From NCBI GenBank assembly GCA_031213475.1, contig JARUPZ010000009.1:2815001-2879000 (forward strand): DNA of 64,000 bases. Reading direction: 5' to 3'. Shown here piece after piece: positions 56,713 through 64,000 of the stretch. The stretch is from Nereocystis luetkeana. Taxonomy: Eukaryota; Sar; Phaeophyceae; Laminariales; Laminariaceae. The first letter of the stretch is position 1; each line of letters begins with the position of its first letter. Below the pieces are notes generated by a model, which saw nothing but the letters and a program-made list of their open reading frames with translations, ran no database searches and had not been told where the DNA came from. Position numbers and translations under genes: made by a program.

Positions 56713-57447
56713 CTATACTCGTACTGAGTCTCGGGGGTAGTTGGGTGCAGGGCTAAGGTAAAAGTACTCTTGTGCTTTCGCCTGTGGCTTGTTTTCCCTC
56801 TTCGCCTTGCAGTAGCCAGGCTTGAGGAAAGGTAGTAATACTACCGGGGGGGAGCTACCATGCCACATCTCATGCGGCGACTTGCTCTCATGGTTAGCTG
56901 TCGTTGCTGTGCGGTTCAAGGCGTCACACGCCCAGTGGGACGCTTCCGCCCACAATGACGCAGTGGCCGGGAGTTGCGCGCCGGGAGAAAGCTCTTTAGC
57001 CTGAATTCGGCCCGCCATTGCGGCCGTCTCGATGAAACCCAGCGCGCGCTCTGCTACTCCGTTAAATTGGGGGCTGTCGGCTGTCGTAAACTCCTGCTTG
57101 ATCCCTCGTCATCTACACAGGTCGCCAAACTTGCCTCCGCGTAATTCGCCACCTCCATCAGATCGGACGATTACCACAGTAGAAGGGACACCATCTGCAC
57201 GAGAATCCGCAAGAAACTGCTCGAATAATTCCGTGGCGTCCGACTTGTGGCGCATGAAGTACACCCACGGGTACCGTGAAAAGTCGTCGCGCACTATCAG
57301 AGTATACCGCTTCCTTCCGAGAGACTCTACCACCTTAGGTCCACTCAAATCCACAAAAACCCTCCCAAGCTTCATAGCTGCTCGTGTGTGTGTGTGGACT
57401 GCTTGATACCTTTGCGGAGACTCTTCGCCATGGAGCACCCTCTGCAC
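56713..57447 (-). pseudogene. Copia integrase, frameshifted
   Basis: The catalytic core begins VFVDLSGPKVVESLGRKRYT and has RDDFSRYPWVYFM and VRSDGGGEL (57109-57447). A frame change (about 57020-57110) precedes NGVAER with the last acidic residue, then WACDALNRTATTANHESKSP and a C-terminal segment up to 56713. The D, D, E residues are recognisable. Confidence 0.8.
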
Positions 57448-58385
57448 TCCAGCAGCTCTCCCTCGAGGGCAATCCCTTGCTGCTCCGCGGTCTTGCGGAG
57501 TAGTATCTCATGGGAGTGTCCAGCGGCGCAGTGGAAATCATTGATGTTGATCGCAGACTTGTGGGGCGGTTGCCCCGGGGCGAGTACAGCACAGGCAGTT
57601 TCCCCACAACTGCAGTCGACCCAGTAGCCGTACAGGCTGTAAGGGGTCCCACTCAGCGGAAACACGATCGAACGCTCTGAGTTAAGCGTGACTACAACCC
57701 CCGTGGGGCGTCCTTCGAAAGTGTGACCGTTTGTGACGAGAGTGGGCAGGGAAAGCAGGTGGTAGCGGAGATCCAGCACGTGCGCAACATTCGTCAGCAG
57801 CACTTGCACGAGGCCATTTCCGGACCGAAAGACAACGCTTATGTCACCGTAACCTTCAATCGATCGAGTGGATCCTTCGGCGATTCGCAGTTTCAGGTTG
57901 CATTCTCTATAGTTGATCATGCAGTCTGCTGAGGGCGTCATGTGAGTAGACGCACCACTATCGCATGCCTCGTCTCCTACCTGCCAAGCCGGTTCCCCTT
58001 CCCCCGAACCATCACCGTTCTGGCCTGTCTCCTCGGCCTTGAAAGCTGCGGCCTGGACCGTACCTTTGTCTTGGTTGTTGTCCCTTGCTCCAACCTTGCT
58101 TGCCACCGCCATGACAGCTTCTTCTTTCGACGTGGGGCAGACATCAGCAGTGTGCCCCCGTCCGTTGCATCCATTGCACAGCTTCACCGTGCAGTTTGCA
58201 ACCCTGTGGCCCTTCCTGCCACATCTGAAGAAACTCCCTGCCAAGGTACTACCTTCGGCGGCTTTGGCGCTGTCGCCATTGCCACCGGCAGTCGCAGTCG
58301 AGTCACCACCGGACTCACCGCTGAGGTATGAACCTCTCTCTCCAGCTCTCCCAGGCTGGTCTTGGCGGACCCCTTCGTGGACCAA
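57372..58385 (-). pseudogene. Copia gag C-terminus, protease and GAG-pre-integrase
   Basis: A complete zinc knuckle C-x2-C-x4-H-x4-C (CNGCNGRGHTADVC) follows an imperfect one whose first Cys is Phe (FFRCGRKGHRVANC). The aspartic protease motif DSGASTHMT follows. Next is the GAG-pre-integrase HCAAGHSHEILLRK ... CRGCSMAKSLRKG. The Gag part upstream is in another frame. Order gag-PR-IN-RT confirms Copia. Confidence 0.85.
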
Positions 58386-58860
58386 CCTCGACAGACAACG
58401 CAGTTTCGCCGCGTCCCGTCGCTACGAAATTACGCAAAGCATTATCACGCAAAATCGTATCATTTCCGGCTGTAGTGTCTTGTACAGCAGTGGGTACTGC
58501 CCCTTGTGGGTTCTCCCCTACAGCAGCGCTACCCTCAGCGCTACCAGACTCCGATCGACCAATACCTGCTCCAACAGCAGCAGTAGTCTCCCGTATTTCA
58601 GCAGTGGGTACTGCCCCTCGTGGGCTTTCCCCTGCAGCAGTGGTTCCTACCTCTGCTGGGCTCTGTCTTCCAGCAACGCTGCCTTCAGCGCCGCCTGACC
58701 CCGATCGACCTTTGTTCCTCATGCACTCGGTCACCATTCTCCTCATGGCATACATCATCGATGCCTCACTGTGCTCCAACGCCAGCTTGACCTTGCGTCG
58801 CAGCTGTTGAACTTTACTCGAGGAATTGTGCTCCACGTGAGCCGACCTCTCCGAAGGCAT
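58315..58860 (-). pseudogene. Copia gag N-terminal frame
   Basis: Starts MPSERSAHVEHNSSSKVQQL, then LRRKVKLALEHSEASMMYAM and a Gly/Ala/Ser-rich region with repeated AVGENPQGAVPTA-like units. It overlaps the next frame at its end. Just upstream on the - strand is TGGTACCAGAAGCC (58864-58877), similar to the initiator-tRNA primer site used by many Copia elements. No 5' LTR is recognisable beyond it. Confidence 0.55.
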
Positions 58861-58881
58861 GTTGGCTTCTGGTACCAGACC

Positions 58882-60660
58882 TCAAACGTTCAATGACACT
58901 AGTGTGTTCGTAGAGTCCAAACCTGGATGCCCTGACCACCACGTGGTCTGAAGAGATTCTTTATAGTCGTTGTATTAGAGGACAGAGGAGGAGAGAGAGA
59001 GCGGAGCCTAGCTCGTAGCTCGGAGCGGAGAACGGAGAGCGGAGAACGGAGTGCTCGATTTCTCCTCATGAACACACGGCAAAATTCACAATAACGCCTG
59101 CGAAGATATACACAACCCTCTACAACTTGTAACCGTCGCTGCTGGAACGATCCAAACGAACAATCGCAAGTATTGGGAGTAGCTGTGAAATGTTGAGGTA
59201 TGAACGCATGCCACACGTAAGCGCGCCCAAAAAGATTTGCCTTGTGTAAAAACACACAACTTGCATTAATCACATCATACAGTCAGAAAAGCAAGGAGGA
59301 TGTACTGGTACAAAAAAAGTCAAAAGTGAGAAAAAAACGTGTGAATGATGCGAGTCGAACGTCCGAAACGACTTTTGCACCCGCAGCAGCAAGACACCTA
59401 CGCTAGAGCAGTGCTCGTACAGCAGTACAATTGGCACGTCATGTTTTTACCCAATCTAAAACACATTGCAGGATATCCTTCAACCGCAGTAGAGCAGCTT
59501 ACTATTTTACAGGTACCACCGCGTATACAGCAGTACTGCTGCTGTAAAATGCCATGTGGTCTGATACCTGTACGACAGCAGAAGATACGCGTGCTGCGAC
59601 AAAAGAACGCACGTGTACTTATCCCCTTTCAGCTGGCTCTAAGATCTATCAGTCAGCAGTGTATGGCACGCTACAGTCAGTAACGACTGCCAATATGTTC
59701 TGTACGAACGCTGCTGTACACGGTACTTGTACGAACGATTTGCTTTTGTCGTACTCGAGTCGACGAACATATCGGGGATGATCGATACCGAGCTAAAAAG
59801 GCCACACACATTGCGGAAGGTACGTGTGCCTAGGCCAATTCCGCTGACAGCAACAACGCACACTACAGTAGTACTGAGCACACAGCACGGATCGTCCACA
59901 TGCGCATATGATCCTCCCTGCTGCTGCTTGCTGTGGGCGCACTATTCTACTGTGCTGAGCACAGCTGGAGCAGTGGCTATATTAGATAACACACAGCAAT
60001 ATGCGCAGTATAATGATCGATACGCGCAAGGTGTGCCCACTGCTGCTGCTGCTGCTACTGGACAGCAGGGTTGTTGTTGTGCTGTAGAAAGCTTGAGGTC
60101 AGCAAGCTCTGTGGACTATTGCTATTGTTGTCTGGGCGGTGGTCCATGGCCCATGCAACAACACAAATAAATGTGGAGGGATGTACATCAGCCTGGGTAC
60201 ATACGTATGAAAAAATATCTGGCATACGGTGGAATACTCCGACAAACACAACCAGCCACAACACTGCGCACATGGGTGTGTCGCACACACACGGCGTGTG
60301 AGCGGCAGCGTTGGGACGATGAGATCTGTGCATGTTGTCTGTTACGTGCCTAGTATATGTCTGAGCTGTGTGCTCATAGCTCATGAGAGCCAATGGGAGG
60401 AAACCGTAGAAAACATTTACCGATACGTACGTACAAAACAAGGCCTCTCGCACTGAAACCAGGGAAATCGTCTTATCTACTCCCGCCGGGTGAAAAACTT
60501 TGAGCGCCCGCCACGCGGTCCAGAGTGAATGGGTGGCGCCGAGACCTGGACCCTGTTTCCGGCCGGGCTTCATGTGTCCGAGTTCTGAGTGTTCTGCCGA
60601 AACGTTCTCGTACAAACAGAAAAGTTGGCAAAAGTGCGAAAATTTGACAAACATACGTAT
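58882..60660. other. No recognised gene
   Basis: Contains GGAGAGCGGAGAACGGAG repeats (59020-59050) and a CAGTAC/CTGCTG-rich zone (59400-60080). Open frames at 59345-59683 and 60055-60894 have no family motif; the latter reads through the AT tract at 60661-60725. Confidence 0.5.
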
Positions 60661-60725
60661 ACATGTATATATATATATATAATAATATGATATATATAAT
60701 AATATACATATATATAATATATATA
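60661..60725. repeat. (AT)n tract, insertion site of the LTR element
   Basis: TA/TATAATA-rich tract ending directly at the left LTR. The right LTR is followed by TATATATATA, so the element inserted into (TA)n, with TATA on both sides. Confidence 0.8.
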
Positions 60726-61118
60726 TGTAGATGTAGTGCCTGCGCTGGTCGTTCGTACCGGGGTCGTCGCGGGGATGTCGTAGGGTAGAAGTCGCGGAGA
60801 ATGTCGCCGTGATGACGTCGCGGAGCGAGGGTCCCTTGAAGCCGTCGTTACGGCCGACGTAAGCCGAGCAGAATTCTTCGTTGATATTTAGCAAGGAGAT
60901 GCTAGTGCTAGACCGACCCGGTGGGGCTCACTCTGGTGCCCAGAGTCTGCGACGGATTACGTATCTCCCGATAGCTATCTTCCCGGGGACGGGTTTGCAC
61001 CATCAATGATGTGAGACCGCTCGAGACCCGATATTACGATAACACTTAACCGGTGACGTGTCCTTTGCACGACGTGCGTATTACTAGATCTACGATATCT
61101 CCGACCCTGCCTTCCACA
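60726..61118 (-). repeat. Left (3') LTR, 393 bp
   Basis: Matches 62530-62918 with roughly two dozen differences by eye, so the insertion is not recent. A short - strand frame starting MLNINEEFCSAY is present in both LTRs. Confidence 0.88.
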
Positions 61119-61365
61119 TCGCCCCCCTCTTTATTCGCCGCAAGGCCATCTTAGCTAGGGATGGTCTTGTGGCGGTCATCGGGAGTATGACTAGCTAGGA
61201 AGCAGGGTATTGATTTCTCCGATCGAAACACAGCATCCTTCGCATGCGGGTATCCACTCCTTATAGCCGACGTATTGAGTAAACACGGGTGTTAAAAACC
61301 AGTCCGGCGACTGACTTCACACTAAAAAGCTCTCTCGACGCTGCATGCTGAACGGCACCACTCCG

Positions 61366-61998
61366 CTAGCCTGGGTTCTCCAGATGGTCATGCCTGCTAG
61401 CGTGGGCGTGGTGAACGGGGCTACAGCTGCCCAGATAGGCGAGGTGAGAGGAGTCCCCGCCGCGTTTATCGGCCGAGCCGCGAGTGTCCTTCGCGAACGT
61501 GACCCGTTGGGTCCGGCCTCGCTTTGCTGTGAGGTTTGACACGATCGCCTTCTCAATGTTTGCCATCGAGGTGATCAGCTGTCGGTCAGGTCCAGGGGAG
61601 GCACCGGTGTCAGCGGATGCGTACGTGGTCGGAGGTGGGGTGGGGGGTCCGCGTAAGGCGTTCGTCTCGCGCTTTTTTGCGCGAGTACGAGATGCTTGGT
61701 ATGAGAGGGAAGGGTCTTCACGGATGAGTTCTACTCGTATCGGGGTAATCAAGCCGTTTTCGAAGGTAGCCATCAGCGAGGTCTGACACGGGTGTTTGTA
61801 CGGCGAGACGTTCGTGGGAGCGGTGCGTTTGGCTTCAGCCAGGAGTCGTGCACAAGCTTGAGTTACGCTCAGTCCATAAGAGTCGACAGATTCACTACTC
61901 CCTTGCTTGAGGTTAGCGATGGGGCGAGCGATCAGTGGTTCAATTAGTGCAGCAGTGGTTTCGGTCGGTGATTTCGCCGACTCTACTTGTACTGCCAT
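61366..61998 (-). CDS. Gag-like ORF, 210 aa
   Basis: Starts MAVQVESAKSPTETTAALIE and reads through helices (LKQGSSESVDSYGLSVTQAC, GLITPIRVELI) typical of a retrotransposon gag capsid, such as ESV..Y......a. It ends in a basic part with RGRTQRVTFAK. No zinc knuckle. A second - strand frame (61317-61556) overlaps its end. The capsid assignment rests on position between primer site and purine tract plus general pattern. Confidence 0.55.
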   Translation of the reverse strand: MAVQVESAKSPTETTAALIEPLIARPIANLKQGSSESVDSYGLSVTQACARLLAEAKRTAPTNVSPYKHPCQTSLMATFENGLITPIRVELIREDPSLSYQASRTRAKKRETNALRGPPTPPPTTYASADTGASPGPDRQLITSMANIEKAIVSNLTAKRGRTQRVTFAKDTRGSADKRGGDSSHLAYLGSCSPVHHAHASRHDHLENPG

Positions 61999-62481
61999 CT
62001 CACTCCGGGGGGGAATGCAGCATTAAAAAAACAAAATGCCGGTACGGGTTCGATACTAGTATTAACTGAGACCACGCAGCACTGAGCTGACGCAGTGTTT
62101 TCGAGGTGTGTCGTGCTATTTATTCTCTCTACAGTGAGATGCTTTTATTTTGACGTGGGATGTTTTGAATGACAATTGCTCGATAATTCTATCATAAACG
62201 CCTTCGGCGGCGTCCTCGATTGGAGTACAGAGCAATTGTCATTCAAAACATCTCAAGTCAAAATAAAAGCATCTCTCTGCAGAGAGAATAGCACGACACA
62301 CCTCGAGAACACTGCGTCAGCTCAGTGCTCCGTGGTCTCAGTTAATACTAATAATAGTATCGAACCCGTACCGGTATTTTTGATTAACAAAAAGCTGCAT
62401 TCCCCCCCAGTATAAGATGGCAGTACAATAGTCGGCGAAATCACCGACCGAAACCGCTGCTGCACTAATTGAACCACTGAT
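61931..62481. repeat. 250-bp inverted repeat with 48-bp loop
   Basis: Arms 61931-62181 and 62230-62481 are near-identical inverses. For example, GACAATTGCTC / GAGCAATTGTC lie at the inner ends and ATCAGTGGTTCAATTAGTGC at the outer. The right arm contains the gag start in + orientation (ATG at 62417) with a TAG four codons later. The loop holds a smaller hairpin ACGCC/GGCGT. Confidence 0.88.
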
Positions 62482-62488
62482 TCGTCAT

Positions 62489-62528
62489 GGATTCGTACTC
62501 GTGGGTTCGAATCCCACGGTGGTCACCA
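62489..62528 (-). promoter_or_regulatory. Extended tRNA-like primer-binding site
   Basis: The + strand shows the 3' end of a tRNA: T-arm GTGGG-TTCGAAT-CCCAC, acceptor strand GGTGGTC, discriminator A and CCA. Antisense to it is the primer site of a - strand element. The match continues past the usual 18 bases to the full T-arm and beyond. Because CCA is not encoded in eukaryotic tRNA genes, the sequence points to reverse-transcribed tRNA. Confidence 0.75.
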
Positions 62529-62529
62529 A

Positions 62530-62918
62530 TGTAGATGTAGTACCTGCGCTGGTCGTTCGTACCGGGGTCGTCACGGGGGTGTCGTAGGGTAGAAGTCGCG
62601 GAGACGTCGCCGTGATGACGTCGCGGAGCGAGGGTCCCTTGTAGCCGTCGTTACGGCCGACATAAGCCGAGCAGAATTCTTCGTTGATATTTAACAAGGA
62701 GATGCTAGTGCTAGACTGACCCGGTGGGGCCCACTTTGGTGCCCAGAGTCAGCGACGGATCACGTATCTCCCGATAGCTATTTTCCCGGGGACGGGTCTG
62801 CACCATCGATGATGTGAGACCGCTCGAGACCCGAGATTCTGATATTACTTGACCGGTGACGTGTCCTTCGCATGTGCGTGTTACCAGATCTACGATATCT
62901 CCGACCCTGCCTTCCACA
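62530..62918 (-). repeat. Right (5') LTR, 389 bp
   Basis: Second LTR. One base separates it from the CCA end of the tRNA-like primer site. Confidence 0.88.
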
Positions 62919-63202
62919 TATATATATACCAGGTATATGTTTTTATGTATGTATACATATTGTAATCATCACTTACTTTTGCTCTCCAGCCTAATTCGTA
63001 GGAGATTTTACCCTCCGAGATTTTCTGGACAAGCCGTGGTCAGAGGTGTCTTCCCTTCTCCCCCCCGGTACGTGCCTTTAATTGTTTGTCGCGTATAGAG
63101 TTCAGCATTCCCACTGCTCGTCGATTTTCATCGAATGGAGCTTACTCACGCTTTCGCGCTTTCCGTGAATCATTTTTATGCAAGAAAACGTCCCTATGAG
63201 CA

Positions 63203-63280
63203 TAAACTCGGCGAGACTTGAACCCACGAAATTGATCTTGATAGGCACGCAGACCACCTACGAGCTAAGCCACCGGGGTA
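63203..63280 (-). other. tRNA-like sequence (pseudo-tRNA or SINE head)
   Basis: The - strand has an A-box-like GGCTTAGCTCGTAGGTGG, a loop CTATCAA and a T-arm GTGGGTTCAAGTCTCGC with a five-pair stem. The acceptor stem does not pair and the anticodon stem is poor, so it is not called a functional tRNA. 63290-64000 has no recognised gene; CTATTAATAG occurs at 63859-63868. Confidence 0.45.
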
Positions 63281-64000
63281 TACCTGGTATGTGGCACCGG
63301 GTACATTGTTCACATATATATATATATTATCATTTTAGTTCCCAACCGAGAGTAAAAGTGCTTATTCTAATCACACCATCCATACATAGTAGAGGAGAAT
63401 TCGTAGTTGAACGACTTGAGAAATGACCAATCAGATCAGGGGTATAATTAGGTGTTGCGCTGTTGTTGCGCTGGCGCAACATTTTGGTCAAAATGACCGT
63501 TTTCCGCAACAACAGCCGCGGAGGGCCTGGTTTCGCGCAACTGTTTGAGGCGGAGGCCCAAAAAATATGTTGCGGCCATTTTTGTTCGCTGTAGGCGAAA
63601 CATATTCAAAATACGGACTGTATTTCACATTCGCCTTTTTTTGACGAAAAAAAGTTGAGCCCCCTCTTTGAATTCGCCGCAGCTTATTTTTTCCGGGCTC
63701 TTTTTCTATAGAGAACAAAAGACGCTCAGGTTTTGATCCCGACACACGCCTTTTCGGGGGTCGGGAGGCGTTTAAACACATTTTGCTACTTGTTTTTTGG
63801 GCATATATTCACGCATATATATGGCATTGTTTTGCTGCGCGGAACAGACATCGGACCACTATTAATAGTTATATCTCTAGATCAAACATGAGTACCTGAC
63901 GAAACTAGACCAAAACCGCTTCTGGATATCGTTACTGCTGACACTTCTACCCGCCCTTTCCTGGGTTCCCTGTAATTTCCGCCACACCCCCCTGCACCTA

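Larger units (their letters stand above)
60726..62918 (-). mobile_element. Non-autonomous LTR element with gag only and hairpin leader
   Basis: Direct LTRs 60726-61118 and 62530-62918 both start TGTAGATGTAG and end CTTCCACA. On the - strand the order is 5' LTR (right), primer site, a 252-bp inverted copy of leader plus gag start, a 48-bp loop, the sense leader, the gag-like ORF, a purine tract AAAGAGGGGGG (about 61122-61132) and the 3' LTR. No protease, RT or integrase. It would depend on another element's enzymes. Confidence 0.85.

Noticed and set aside
58882-59340. Possible 5' LTR of the Copia element
   Set aside because: The sequence beyond the primer-like site does not match the 3' LTR, and no TG...CA boundary pair was found.

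Overview
This window looks like nuclear DNA from a repeat-rich eukaryote. There are no operons or bacterial gene spacing. The one recognisable host gene is broken into four short GT-AG exons by introns of 1.4 to 5.7 kb, and most of the rest is transposable elements and micro/minisatellites. A multicellular stramenopile such as a brown alga fits the mix (GT10 fucosyltransferase, Copia, and split-direct-repeat tyrosine-recombinase retrotransposons), but the species is an inference and nothing here proves it.

Layout. 1-10.6 kb: the 3' part of a GT10 (alpha-1,3-fucosyltransferase-like) gene on the + strand, with exons at 1446-1557, 2925-3032, 4702-4810 and 10464-10589. Its introns hold minisatellites, triplet arrays and small TTAA-type MITEs. 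10.6-21 kb: no gene recognised; SINE-like copies, (GTT)n, several decayed satellites, a TIR element built of TAAACGCCCC repeats (18871-19730) and a 236-bp inverted-repeat element. 21.3-28.4 kb: a structurally complete but frameshifted tyrosine-recombinase retrotransposon on the - strand, with split direct repeats in the order A1-ORFs-B1-A2-B2. 28.7-34.7 kb: CTCGAG- and CAGATC-rich repeats, an LTR copy with an RS/Q-rich ORF, and a TGACGT-bearing minisatellite. 34.7-36 kb: a decayed hAT transposon with a perfect 8-bp target duplication. 36.2-42.7 kb: a second split-direct-repeat YR retrotransposon, with an intact 506-aa gag and a tandem duplication across the RT active site. 43.1-45.5 kb: a long inverted repeat around a LINE fragment; one arm carries a SINE-like unit whose tRNA-like head is split by a MITE. 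47.1-49.3 kb: LINE reverse transcriptase ending in (AAC)n. 52.3-58.9 kb: a Copia pol region, cut off inside RT, whose 3' LTR has been split by a second LTR element. 60.7-62.9 kb: a non-autonomous LTR element carrying only a gag-like ORF. Its leader is a 250-bp inverted duplication reaching back over the gag start, and its primer-binding site extends into a whole tRNA T-arm.

Apart from the fucosyltransferase, essentially every recognisable coding segment is from a mobile element, and most are frameshifted. Three sequence-level signals cut across the elements: a roughly 45-fold excess of TACC(A/T)GGTA, an excess of the palindrome CTATTAATAG, and a TTAA-type MITE family. The most unusual structure is the hairpin-leader LTR element at 60.7-62.9 kb.
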